Positions 1 to 8,760 are shown, counted from the stretch's first letter. The stretch: 64,000 nt of DNA from JACVRN01 sp036403815 (GCA_036403815.1 DASWQH010000031.1:248001-312000); one strand, 5' to 3'. Notes: a model not told the origin generated them from the letters alone. A program made the numbers and translations.

Positions 1-203
1 GACATCTCCCCATTTCTTCTGATCGTTGGCACCTTGTCTGAATGCCTCAGTCTCTGAGTCACATCTGCTTTATAATATGCGCTCATTATTGGCAGCGGGG
101 CACCGGGATCTGCTAAGGCCGCAGCGCATCCACTGAACGCAGCATCGTATTGTAGGAAGTCGTTAAATGCCTGTTCCGAGAGTATCTCCGCACATAAATC
201 CAA
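1..203 (-). CDS. possible N-terminal part of an unknown protein, runs off the left edge
   Basis: One minus-strand frame is open from about position 221 to the window edge, while the other two minus frames are broken several times. From a possible TTG start at 201-203 it reads as a plausible soluble protein (begins LDLCAEILSEQAF, later PLPIMSAYYKADV). No family is recognised and there is no clear ribosome binding site. It would lie about 120 bases downstream of the nuclease-STAND gene and in the same direction, so it could be a further cassette member. About 67 codons are visible, which is too short to be sure it is coding. The stretch 204-320 shows nothing else. Confidence 0.3.
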   Translation of the reverse strand, partial: MDLCAEILSEQAFNDFLQYDAAFSGCAAALADPGAPLPIMSAYYKADVTQRLRHSDKVPTIRRNGEM

Positions 204-320
204 GAACGAAGTAGACGACGATTACGTGGTATTTGAGTTCGGGAATCGGGATCCGGCGATTTCTCCATTCGAGAACCCGCTCTCTACGGACTAGAGAGCA
301 TTTGAATGAGGGAATGTAAC

Positions 321-3300
321 TTACCTTGGGACGATAACATTTACAGCCTTTTGAGCTGCAATGAGTATCTTTGCTGCTTTTTCAAGGCCATGTGTGGAGG
401 TATCAAGAGCCGCAGACAAAATGTCCGGTGCAGTTTTAGATGGAGCCAAAAGTGAAAACCGCTCATTCTCAACTACGCTAATCCAGCCATTTGCGATTAA
501 TTCGGTAACGATGTTTTCAATCTCCTCACGCCATATTGCATAAGCATTTCTATTCTGAATTAAAAATAGGTTTGCTACAAAACGGTCTTCAGGGCTAAGA
601 GAGTCATGGTGCGATAAGACCAAGGCGGCAATTGCTTTTTTATCGATGGATGCGTCCGGCTCATTTAAGATAGCTCTCAGGCCGCTAAGGTCTTCGCCTA
701 TTATTCTCTCTGTGAAGTCAAAGTAGCCTTCTAAAGCATGGTCCGAGAGCCCATTTAATCTAGCGTCTTCTCTCCATTTATTAATCGGCAGCATATAAGG
801 CTTGCCATGTTTTATCCAATTCACGAGCGCGGCAAAAACCAATGTATATATGATCTGATGATCATCTGGCGCTGGAACGGATGGAGTTTGCGTTGTAGCA
901 AGTGCTTTTGAGTAATTTGAGAATTTTGCGTAGTCGGAGATTAATGACTCAAACGATAATAAGCGTATGGAATACTTCAATTTCAGAAGTGTGATTTGTG
1001 TGCGGATGAGAGGAAAAAATAGATTGCGCGGGATCTCCTTCTCCCGTTTAAGTTCTGGCTCAGAAGGGTCACTGAAGACGCCTAGTTGTGGTTCTATTAC
1101 CTTTTCCTGATCGCCAAAACTTCCACTAAACCATCTGATAGCGTTAAGAACCTTCAAGTGAAGGGCAAAAGACTTTATATCGCTATTCAAGTCGGGTAAT
1201 GTCTCCAGCGCATCAGCCACTTCCGTAAACTCCCTCAGTGCTTGTAGAGAATCGCCGGACTTCCAAATCGCCAGCGCGTGTTCGGCCAAGTAGCCCACGG
1301 CAATGACGTCGCCAAGGTGACATAGCCTACGAGCGGCTTTCTCGCCTTGCAGCGCGAATTCTGCGGCAGCAGACCAATCAGATAATTGCGTGGCACACAT
1401 CAGAGCGTCACGGTGTGAGAAAGTTCGCCAGCTAGTTTGACTATTTTCGTCTTCAGGCGGGATCTGCGTCCAGACGTGGATGGCATCTTCGTATCGTTCA
1501 TCCTGCATATAAATCTTAGCAAGATAATCCTGTAAAGCCGGGTGCGGGTAGCCTAACTTCTGAACCCCTTCATTTATTACCTGTATGGCATCACCCCTGC
1601 CCTTTGCGTGCTCCTGTAAGACTATAGCTTTTGTACGGTACGCTGCCGCGACGAGATGCTCTGCGCCCTTGGCTAGTGCGGACCGCGCCACTTTATCAAT
1701 CATCTCAAGAGATCTCTCCCAATTCGGGGCTTCGGTCTTTACCTCGCTGAGCCAAGCGGCATTGATTAACATAATAGCGGTGAATTCATTAGTCCCAAGG
1801 TATGCCCATACTTCATCTGCGGCCTCGGACGCCTGCACTTCCAGTTCATCAATAAACTCTGAAACGTCCTCGGCGCTCTTGCACCTTACGGCTGTGATAT
1901 ATACGTCATCACTTATGTCCACTATTTTATCAAGATCGCTACCTAGCTCCTGCTGAAGTATCTGCATTTCTGCCTTGGGCAATTTGTCGTATAGCTTACG
2001 TTTAATCTCTAGCGAACTCCGCACTAGCTCGTCACTATCAGCAACAGCTTCCCATTGCTTACCTAATGCGATAGTAGTGACGATATTTCTCACGATAGTC
2101 CTAATCGGGATTGGGACCTCAAGGCGAAAAAGAGTGGTATTAAACATTTGCTGTACCGCGAGTCTTACGACAAAGAATTTAGGCGTTTCATTGAATTCTT
2201 TGTCGAAGCGAAGTAGTTCCTTATCCCAACTCGAAACCACTTTCGGTGCCAACCCCATGCTATCAATTTCGGCGGCAACTCGGAATTGCAATCTTCTTAG
2301 GGTTAAGCTCGTGATTGGATTTGATTCGAAAAGCCACCCTTCCGTCTCAGTGGCAATATGCACAAACCAATCAATGTGATGCGCTATGACCGCCCAATCT
2401 TTTTCATTAATATCTTCTGTAACGTGTGCAATGCGATCAAGAGGCTCCGCAATTTGTCCCAATAAGCCGTGAAATAAAATCCCGCTTATTTCCCATTGGG
2501 ACAGCCTGTTCTCGGCGAAAAATGAATACGTGGCCGTCTTGTGAAGATTACTAACGACTTGAAGGTCGAACATCTCTTGCGCCGAGTTTTTGAGTAGGGG
2601 CGAAAGCAGATAATACCCGCGGCCGTGACTCTCGACCCACGGCCCCAATAAGAGATTGAACGACTCGCCTGCATTCTTTATCGCGGGCGGATGTTGAGAA
2701 GTAAAAAGAGCTTGGCTGCGTTTGAAAGGGCCTGTATAAATGCTGAGGCGATACGCTAGGATGCGGGCGTCTTCTGACGGAAGGAGTTCGCGCAAGTAGC
2801 GTCGGGCTTCTTGACGAACTTCATCTGCGCCCGCATCTTCGAGCAAGTCATTTACTTGAGGACGGGGCCAGCCGTCAGCAGCTATTGTCTTGACACGAGC
2901 ATGAACAAGCTGCGGGTGCCCGGCAGTAGTCGCCTGAATTATTCGCCCCCAAGATTCGAGCATCTTACCCTCGGAACACCCATACTTGACTGCCATTTGT
3001 CTAATTTCTTCCTCCGTGAAACTAGGCACGTCACATATAGACTCTTTGGGTAAATCGAAAGATAGCTTAAGCCTGCTTGGAAACTCTCCTTGCGTTGTAA
3101 TAATTATCCGCCCGCCGCGTGAAAATACCGTGTAGGAAAAATCTGCCAATGCCCGTTCATAGATTGACGGGTGTTCGTCGAAGTTCAGATCATCAACTAT
3201 ATAATCAAAATCCGGCCTTTCTTCGGCTTCCACTAATATTGCATCAATTAAGCGTTGCTTGATTTGCTCCGGCTTAATGTTTCGAAAATCCAAGCGTTTC

Positions 3301-4313
3301 CATCTCTCACGCTCCGTTATTGCGGTTTGAACTGCGAGGATGGATTTGCCCATCCCCGTAGAGCCTTTAAGAACAAGCAGGGGCTTTAATTTCAGCCTTG
3401 CTTCAAGGTCGGAGATCAAACCTTCTCTCTTGACCATTTTACCGAGGAAAGATGAGTCATAAATATTCTCGACACTTTCAAAAATTGCCCCTTGGGCTCC
3501 CTCGGATGCTGACCACCTTGTACTAGTCAGCATTTTTATGCTGTGTATCTCTTGTTGAGTAAAACGACGGGTAGTGTGTTCTTCGAAGACGATCCCAAAC
3601 TCAGCAAGGTCTAGGCGGCGCTGTTCGTCCTCGCGGATTACTTTTAGAACGTGCGTGTAAAGGTGTGAAACTACTTTCTCTGACTCATAGGGCTGGAGTG
3701 AATGAACATCCATGCCGTAAGCAATAACACGCTTTTTAATTGAAACCTTTAGGGATTCATGATCTTCCTGATCGGAGGCCCACTCAAATCGGCTAATAAG
3801 ATTGTTTCTCAACTCCTCGTCCGAGGACGACCAAATAAACTGACGGAGGTCTTCGGGCAAAGCGTCCTTCTCGACAAGAAATTCTCTGAGCGGCCTCAGA
3901 TCCGTATCAGGTGCTTTACATCGATCCCAATAATCCAGACCTTTAGCTCCGTCGAAGGGGTTAGATTTTTCCATCCCCCTAGATGATGTTGTTAGGAACT
4001 TAAATCGTATGTAATTGGGATTCTTCTGTTGAAGCTTCCAGAAGTTAGAGATAGCTTCGATGACACCTTCGGAATTTAGAGTCACGCTCCCTGAACGAGC
4101 GGTGTCTTTTACTTGAGTGGTTTCGGCCACGTCTTCACTGACTACATCGAAATCTTCAGCCTTTTCAAGAAACAAGACCTCATTTGGCTTGAGCGTAACC
4201 CACCTGAACACGCTCTGCCAAATCTGATATTCATAGGCCCTGATCGGGTCATGCGCCTGCCGCCTCGGATTGGTTATATCAAGCGGATTAAGCTGCGGAT
4301 GTTCAGTGCTCAT
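321..4313 (-). CDS. nuclease-STAND NTPase, Avs-like antiphage sensor (1330 aa)
   Basis: Three-part architecture. Residues about 25-110 read as a PD-(D/E)xK nuclease domain of the Cap4 (DUF4297) kind: a YQ motif near 29-30, E50, D54 and Q67-V-K69. Residues about 280-480 are a STAND P-loop NTPase: Walker A GSTGMGKS at 317-324, Walker B ending in Asp-Asp near 374-375, a sensor strand RIIITTQ near 402-408 and the GHP motif near 465. The remaining roughly 800 residues are helical and TPR-like (for example a YEDAIHVW segment) and would be the ligand-sensing region. Known Avs proteins detect phage proteins and activate an N-terminal effector; that role is inferred here from architecture only. It is the last complete gene of a same-direction set (recombinase, HEPN protein, cyclase, this gene), 45 bases after the cyclase. 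Confidence 0.72.
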   Translation of the reverse strand: MSTEHPQLNPLDITNPRRQAHDPIRAYEYQIWQSVFRWVTLKPNEVLFLEKAEDFDVVSEDVAETTQVKDTARSGSVTLNSEGVIEAISNFWKLQQKNPNYIRFKFLTTSSRGMEKSNPFDGAKGLDYWDRCKAPDTDLRPLREFLVEKDALPEDLRQFIWSSSDEELRNNLISRFEWASDQEDHESLKVSIKKRVIAYGMDVHSLQPYESEKVVSHLYTHVLKVIREDEQRRLDLAEFGIVFEEHTTRRFTQQEIHSIKMLTSTRWSASEGAQGAIFESVENIYDSSFLGKMVKREGLISDLEARLKLKPLLVLKGSTGMGKSILAVQTAITERERWKRLDFRNIKPEQIKQRLIDAILVEAEERPDFDYIVDDLNFDEHPSIYERALADFSYTVFSRGGRIIITTQGEFPSRLKLSFDLPKESICDVPSFTEEEIRQMAVKYGCSEGKMLESWGRIIQATTAGHPQLVHARVKTIAADGWPRPQVNDLLEDAGADEVRQEARRYLRELLPSEDARILAYRLSIYTGPFKRSQALFTSQHPPAIKNAGESFNLLLGPWVESHGRGYYLLSPLLKNSAQEMFDLQVVSNLHKTATYSFFAENRLSQWEISGILFHGLLGQIAEPLDRIAHVTEDINEKDWAVIAHHIDWFVHIATETEGWLFESNPITSLTLRRLQFRVAAEIDSMGLAPKVVSSWDKELLRFDKEFNETPKFFVVRLAVQQMFNTTLFRLEVPIPIRTIVRNIVTTIALGKQWEAVADSDELVRSSLEIKRKLYDKLPKAEMQILQQELGSDLDKIVDISDDVYITAVRCKSAEDVSEFIDELEVQASEAADEVWAYLGTNEFTAIMLINAAWLSEVKTEAPNWERSLEMIDKVARSALAKGAEHLVAAAYRTKAIVLQEHAKGRGDAIQVINEGVQKLGYPHPALQDYLAKIYMQDERYEDAIHVWTQIPPEDENSQTSWRTFSHRDALMCATQLSDWSAAAEFALQGEKAARRLCHLGDVIAVGYLAEHALAIWKSGDSLQALREFTEVADALETLPDLNSDIKSFALHLKVLNAIRWFSGSFGDQEKVIEPQLGVFSDPSEPELKREKEIPRNLFFPLIRTQITLLKLKYSIRLLSFESLISDYAKFSNYSKALATTQTPSVPAPDDHQIIYTLVFAALVNWIKHGKPYMLPINKWREDARLNGLSDHALEGYFDFTERIIGEDLSGLRAILNEPDASIDKKAIAALVLSHHDSLSPEDRFVANLFLIQNRNAYAIWREEIENIVTELIANGWISVVENERFSLLAPSKTAPDILSAALDTSTHGLEKAAKILIAAQKAVNVIVPR

Positions 4314-4358
4314 ATTTGAGATAGGCTTTGTTGCAAAAGTCTCGCTTACTTCATAGTC

Positions 4359-5036
4359 TCACTTGTTCCGCTTTTGCATTGCCCCATCCATTAAAATAGA
4401 TAAATCAGAGAGTAACTCGCTTAAGTCCTTCCTTGTCTTCTCCCAAGACCGCCTGCGTTTGGCATCAGCGGCACGACGCATTTTGCGAGTCTCAACGACC
4501 CAAACCTTATGCTTATACGGATCGTCAAAGCCCTTCAGCTTGACTTTCAACTCTGAGAACAGCAGGTCCGAATTCTTGCTGCCTATCGCTTGAACGATTT
4601 GGGTTTTGGCGTAATCACTGACCACGATCCATTCTTCATTATCCGCAGCCGCCTTAAGAACTCGGGCCGCGTAGTTCACCATCCCGCCAAACATGTCGTT
4701 TTCGATGATATGAACTTCGCCGACATGGATGCCTGCCCTAATCTTCACCTTCGGGTGACCTGTATTGGCAAATAGTGCCAATGCAAAAAGGAGAGCCTCG
4801 AAGGTTGTGCGAAAGGCGACCATAAAAGAGTCACCGATAAACTTGATTTCATAGCAATCATAATTTACCAAGGCGCGCCTGGCTTGGCTGAGGTGCTGGA
4901 TCAGAGCCTCGATCCATTTCTTGTCACCCATTTCATTCGCCAAGGCGGTTGAATCTACAATGTCAGTGAAAACGAGGGCTACCTGAGCTGTCGAAGCGCC
5001 CGCCCATTCCCGCAATGTGGTTCGTGGGTTACTCAT
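4359..5036 (-). CDS. class III adenylyl cyclase (225 aa), stand-alone catalytic domain
   Basis: A single cyclase homology domain with a complete active site. Metal-binding aspartates are D25 (in FTDIVDST) and D69 (in KFIGDS). The purine-selecting pair is K65 and D114 (in NDMFGG). The transition-state residues N121 and R125 lie in VNYAARV. All are on one chain, so it should act as a homodimer with two sites. The Lys/Asp pair is that of ATP-specific enzymes, so cAMP is the expected product; this is inference from family rules. The last 45 residues are basic and probably helical. There is no membrane segment or regulatory domain. It lies between the HEPN protein (53-base gap) and the nuclease-STAND gene (45-base gap), so signalling to one of these is plausible. 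No cyclic-nucleotide-binding domain is evident nearby. Confidence 0.85.
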   Translation of the reverse strand: MSNPRTTLREWAGASTAQVALVFTDIVDSTALANEMGDKKWIEALIQHLSQARRALVNYDCYEIKFIGDSFMVAFRTTFEALLFALALFANTGHPKVKIRAGIHVGEVHIIENDMFGGMVNYAARVLKAAADNEEWIVVSDYAKTQIVQAIGSKNSDLLFSELKVKLKGFDDPYKHKVWVVETRKMRRAADAKRRRSWEKTRKDLSELLSDLSILMDGAMQKRNK

Positions 5037-5089
5037 GGCTTGATCTACAAAGTTGATTCCAGTCTCGGCCTTATGTCCTAACAGTTATT

Positions 5090-6508
5090 TTAATCGCGAA
5101 TGCGCGCAAGCTCTTGGTTCTTCCATACCCATGTGCGCTCGTCTGGCCACTCCAAGACTTTAAGCAATAGTCGCTCGACCAGAGTTCTTATACGAATCAG
5201 GTTTACATAAGAGTCGTCAATGTCGCCTCCTGCGGCATGGAACAACCTGTTTCGTATCCTGGTTGCTGACTTTAGTCCGACCTCAAACCCATCCTTACGC
5301 CATAAATCATCAGTTTCGACGCCTAGGATACGGCAGGCCCCTATAATCCGCTTGTCTCCAGACGCCCTCCGCAGTTCCGGCAGCTTCTCCTTTATCTGCT
5401 CTGCAACCGAGGTTATTTCTTCCTTTTCAGCAATACTATCTATGTAGGTACGTAGTAACTTCTGAATCTTCTTCCACTTTGAAGTGCCAAGCAAATAGCT
5501 ATCCTCTACGTTGCTCGCTGAAGCAATTAGATCGAGAGCTGAGTAGGCGAGAAAGTATGCAGACTCTAAAAAATCTACTTTATAGGAGGCGGCCAAGAAA
5601 TTGATGGCTCGTGTGATCTCCTCTTTGTGCGCTGATTTCTTATAATTTGCTACCAGTTGGTCTAAGCCACCGTCCACCATGTTGTCGTGGTGTATTAACT
5701 CGTCATTTCGAAACCTTTTGCTTACTGAGCGTAGTCGCCGCCGCACGGTGGCCTCCTGCATTTTTTCACGAGGAGCTGTGTTGGGATCAGTAACATACCA
5801 AATTTCATAGAAGTCAACGGGCTGCCTGTAGCAGAAAGAAAGGATCGTGCATATATCTATAATCTCTTCGGTTAAAGCCTCGTTGATTGAAGCGAGACTA
5901 TCACCTTTAGGGATCTTGATACTTCCTGTTATGGCCGCGCGCTGAACAGAGTGAGTGACTTTATTGTCATACTCCTCGGAATCATAAAAAGCGTACCGGT
6001 CGCTGGCTTCTAACTCCCCCAGTTTGGTTGAGACAGTTATCTCTCCAGGTTTGATTCGCTTGACACTAACCTCACCTGTATAACTGCGCATGCGACTCCC
6101 GGGTGCCTGAAGTATCCCGCTGGGTGTCAACTCGGCCTTTACAATCCAGGTTAACTCCTCCTCTTGTGGCTCCCCCGTAATCCCAATTTGCGCCTTGGAA
6201 GCGCTGATCGAGACCTCAGCGCCTCCGCCGGAAATGCTATTGATGCCCGAAAGCTCCACCGAGGGGGCACCAGGTTCGTCACTAGGTAGCTTCAATTCAA
6301 AATGAAAGGGGCGTTGTAACGACACTGTGGTCGCCCCTCGTTCTTTATCATCTCCGAGTACCAACAACTCGGTAGATAATGTCGTAGGATCATGGCGCTC
6401 ATACTCGACGGTCACGACCAAAGGGATTTTTGTTCCCATTGGCAACTGCGTTCCGCTACCGAGCACGAAATGGCTGCGCAATTTTATGCGTTGCAATGTC
6501 TTGTTCAT
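5090..6508 (-). CDS. HEPN-domain protein with beta-rich N-terminal region (472 aa)
   Basis: The first roughly 170 residues are rich in beta-strand patterns and resemble no family I can name. The C-terminal part (about 285-455) is helical and carries RNRLFH at 419-424, an R-x4-H arrangement typical of HEPN ribonuclease or HEPN-like domains, in the setting expected for the Apea-like HEPN group seen in bacterial conflict operons. HEPN proteins with this motif are often RNases, though many act as scaffolds; activity is not shown by sequence. The gene starts 66 bases after the recombinase stop and ends 53 bases before the cyclase start, so the four genes look co-transcribed. There is no strong Shine-Dalgarno before the ATG. 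Confidence 0.6.
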   Translation of the reverse strand: MNKTLQRIKLRSHFVLGSGTQLPMGTKIPLVVTVEYERHDPTTLSTELLVLGDDKERGATTVSLQRPFHFELKLPSDEPGAPSVELSGINSISGGGAEVSISASKAQIGITGEPQEEELTWIVKAELTPSGILQAPGSRMRSYTGEVSVKRIKPGEITVSTKLGELEASDRYAFYDSEEYDNKVTHSVQRAAITGSIKIPKGDSLASINEALTEEIIDICTILSFCYRQPVDFYEIWYVTDPNTAPREKMQEATVRRRLRSVSKRFRNDELIHHDNMVDGGLDQLVANYKKSAHKEEITRAINFLAASYKVDFLESAYFLAYSALDLIASASNVEDSYLLGTSKWKKIQKLLRTYIDSIAEKEEITSVAEQIKEKLPELRRASGDKRIIGACRILGVETDDLWRKDGFEVGLKSATRIRNRLFHAAGGDIDDSYVNLIRIRTLVERLLLKVLEWPDERTWVWKNQELARIRD

Positions 6509-6574
6509 GGCAAATCAGATAATAGCAATATGTTTCATGCTGGTTGATGCTAAAATATTATGGGTCTGTTACGA

Positions 6575-7603
6575 CTAAGCTGATTTAATCCGGCGTTTAA
6601 TTGACGCACTGAACTTGTCGCGCTTAATAGCAATTCGCTGTACGTAGGCACGCGTTGTAGCAACATTCGCATGGTCAAGCGCCTCTTGTGTCTCCATCAT
6701 GCTTCCAGAATCTTCCGCGAAAATCCTCGCAAACGTGTGCCTGGTTTGATGTAAGTGAAAGCCTTTCAGCTTCACTGTCTTGGCGTAATGCTTCAAGTTC
6801 TTTACAAAAGCGTGCGACGTGAGCGGGGCTCCAGCACGCCCGGCGCGATCGTGCCGTGTCCACAATGGCCGTTCAGAACCGAATACATTCGTACGGCCTG
6901 AATATGTAATGTAATCTTCAATTGCTTCAATAGCATCAGTGTCTGCTACTTCTCGTCCTGTGTACCGCCCACCCTTACGCTTATACTTAATAAGCAATTT
7001 GTCTTCAGCAATCTCTACATCTTTGCCGCGCAAACTAATTATCTCAGTTCGCCTCAAACCGCTCAGAAAGTAGAGGAGAAGTAGGGCATAATCGCGCTTA
7101 CCTGCTATTGATCCTTCGTCAGCATCCTTCTTGACTGCACTTAATAAACGATTCATCTCATCGTCGGTTAGAGATTTGCTTGATTCGGCCTGATAAGGCG
7201 GGGGACACTTAGGTCGGGCGAGAATAACCGGATTACTGCGAAGGTGTTTACCTAAGATAGGAGCGGAGAGCAGCCAATTATAGAAAGATGATAAGCGTGA
7301 GAGGCGAGCATAAACGGTATTAGGTTTATATCGGGCCTCGAGCCAGCGACGCCAAGCAAGACAATCTCTCGTTCGAATAGAAAAAGGATGTTTGCCTGTA
7401 TAGGTAAAGAAACTGAGGACGGAGCTTAGCTTGTCATGTTGCAGATCCTCTCGCCTGTAGGAGAGCGAGCCCGTAGTTTTCTCGGCCCATGCCTCAAGCG
7501 CCGCGAGGATCGCCTGATCATCCTTTACAGAGTAGACTTTCTTCTGCGGCAATGATCTCTTTGCAAGGCTTGTTTTCGACTTGGACTGTCGTTTTCTTTG
7601 CAT
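6575..7603 (-). CDS. tyrosine recombinase/integrase (342 aa)
   Basis: This is a phage-integrase family site-specific recombinase. The N-terminal core-binding (SAM-like) region spans roughly 35-125. The catalytic domain follows with R184 (in SGLRRTE), a beta-hairpin Lys near 208-210, H285-x-x-R288, H311 (in ALDHAN) and the nucleophile Y320 (in TTRAYV), so the catalytic set is complete. The first 22 residues are strongly basic. It is the first gene of the minus-strand set leading into the HEPN protein, cyclase and nuclease-STAND genes. It may mobilise the island or be part of the cassette. No tRNA or obvious attachment repeat was found beside it. A 7-base dyad lies just upstream. Confidence 0.9.
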   Translation of the reverse strand: MQRKRQSKSKTSLAKRSLPQKKVYSVKDDQAILAALEAWAEKTTGSLSYRREDLQHDKLSSVLSFFTYTGKHPFSIRTRDCLAWRRWLEARYKPNTVYARLSRLSSFYNWLLSAPILGKHLRSNPVILARPKCPPPYQAESSKSLTDDEMNRLLSAVKKDADEGSIAGKRDYALLLLYFLSGLRRTEIISLRGKDVEIAEDKLLIKYKRKGGRYTGREVADTDAIEAIEDYITYSGRTNVFGSERPLWTRHDRAGRAGAPLTSHAFVKNLKHYAKTVKLKGFHLHQTRHTFARIFAEDSGSMMETQEALDHANVATTRAYVQRIAIKRDKFSASIKRRIKSA

Positions 7604-7621
7604 ATCATAATCTTATCACAA

Positions 7622-7650
7622 GGTTACAGTTCCGTATTAATCGTGTAACC
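7622..7650. promoter_or_regulatory. dyad upstream of the recombinase gene (possible operator)
   Basis: GGTTACA at 7622-7628 and its exact inverse TGTAACC at 7644-7650 are separated by 15 bases. The first arm begins about 19 bases upstream of the recombinase start, in the region shared with the divergent ParB-like gene. The size suits a dimeric regulator site; the neighbouring HTH protein is an obvious candidate to bind it. This is inference from position and symmetry only. Confidence 0.35.
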
Positions 7651-7761
7651 ATATCTAGAGTCCCACCACATTATTGCCCATCTGTAAAGCATAAATGTGA
7701 TATTCTGTTGCTCGTGCGATAAAGCATCCATTTTTGACTAAACAAAGTTTTGATTTCGCCT

Positions 7762-8514
7762 ATGCGCGCATCTCGCCGTCGAACTCGCCGCAAAGATCCT
7801 CTTGCATCGCTCGATGCAGTGCATCGCATACTAGATCAACTTCGCCGTCGGTGCCCGGAAGAACTGCCGAGCGGTGAACGACAAGTCGTAAGAATGCTAG
7901 AATCAGTTCGTCATTACGAGAAACGTCCCATTGTTGATAAATTCAGAGGACGACCCCGCCGTTGGCCGCGCGAGGATGTTATCGAAGTCGCCAGCAAATT
8001 AAGGGATATACTGGAGCGTAAAACTGAAGGTCGTATCTCTACTTCAAGCTTTGTTAGCCTATACTTGCCCATACTTCATTACCCAGCGGACGTTACCGAT
8101 GCTTTAAGTGACGGGGAGATCAATATTCGCGAAGCCGCATATTTAGCGCGGCTTACGCCGAAGAGCTTAAATTGTGCCCCAAGAGCGGCGCGACAGATGC
8201 GCGCCGACATCCTCCGGGCGCATCTGCTCATAGAGGGGTCACAGGAGAGCCTGCGGCGAAGGGTCAATACAGCTCTTAGCACCCTGCTTGAAGGAGATCC
8301 GCACTATGGCAAGTCAGGCAGGCAGATGGCCGACGAGTTGATCAAAAAAAGCCCTTACGACGCGCGCCATCTCTTCTACGAAGAGATTCACCGACTCGTT
8401 GAAGCGATGCGTGAGACGGGACCGGACGATCTGAAAGGCAAAAACCTTGCCATATTCCTACGGCAGATAGACAAGCTGATTAACATGTTGCGGCGCTCTA
8501 AGAGTAGGAGTTAA
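7762..8514 (+). CDS. ParB-type HTH protein, no N-terminal ParB domain (about 250 aa)
   Basis: The N-terminus is very basic (RRRTRRK). A segment around residues 95-140 (ISTSSFVSLY... then ADVTDALSDGEINIREAAYLARL) follows the pattern of the ParB/KorB helix-turn-helix, where helices are followed by a 'valine-x-x-al..g.i....A..la' stretch. The Ser/Arg-rich CTPase domain that normally precedes it in ParB is absent. The rest is helical with a basic tail (MLRRSKSRS). The ATG at 7762 is preferred over an upstream TTG. It is divergent from the recombinase, so it may regulate the cassette or be a DNA-binding factor of the mobile element. The family assignment is by eye. Confidence 0.5.
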   Translation: MRASRRRTRRKDPLASLDAVHRILDQLRRRCPEELPSGERQVVRMLESVRHYEKRPIVDKFRGRPRRWPREDVIEVASKLRDILERKTEGRISTSSFVSLYLPILHYPADVTDALSDGEINIREAAYLARLTPKSLNCAPRAARQMRADILRAHLLIEGSQESLRRRVNTALSTLLEGDPHYGKSGRQMADELIKKSPYDARHLFYEEIHRLVEAMRETGPDDLKGKNLAIFLRQIDKLINMLRRSKSRS

Positions 8515-8584
8515 AGAGTTTAATTCTATGCTGCCGAAAGAGGGCTATAATCGAGACGAAGGGATGCAGGAACCGTGACTTACG

Positions 8585-8760
8585 CACCTCGATGAACGTC
8601 AGCTTGTTGGTCGCTATCTAAAGAACAGTGAGTGCCACCACGGGTTATACCTGAAATGAGTTTAGATGAGATGCAGAAAGAGTTAGACGGGCAAGCTGAA
8701 ACGCACTCTGCCGACGATGTAAACGTGAGGGCGGTAGTGTTGAATACCGCCCTCAGATGA
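8585..8760 (+). pseudogene. frameshifted C-terminal relic of a large protein
   Basis: Two short protein-like stretches lie end to end in different plus-strand frames. Positions 8585 to about 8658 read HLDERQLVGRYLKN then HHGLYLK and a stop. Positions 8656-8760 read MSLDEMQKELDGQAE and end RAVVLNTALR and a stop. Together they recall C-termini of some very large bacterial proteins, with a pattern like 'qLv.rYl......HGiyLv' followed by 's.ee...L..QA' and a valine-rich strand. That memory-based match is the only functional hint. A perfect 11-base inverted repeat (8726-8736 with 8745-8755) lies within the second part. The remainder of 8515-8976 shows no convincing intact gene, so the segment looks like decayed island DNA. 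Confidence 0.35.

Noticed and set aside
240..300. tRNA 3' end as an integration site
   Set aside because: A GGTTCTCGAA-like stretch on the minus strand lacks the T-arm spacing, and no cloverleaf can be drawn.
4359..6508. Classical Pycsar pair
   Set aside because: The cyclase has ATP-type specificity residues and the neighbour has a HEPN motif rather than a recognisable cyclic-nucleotide-binding domain with TIR or membrane effector.
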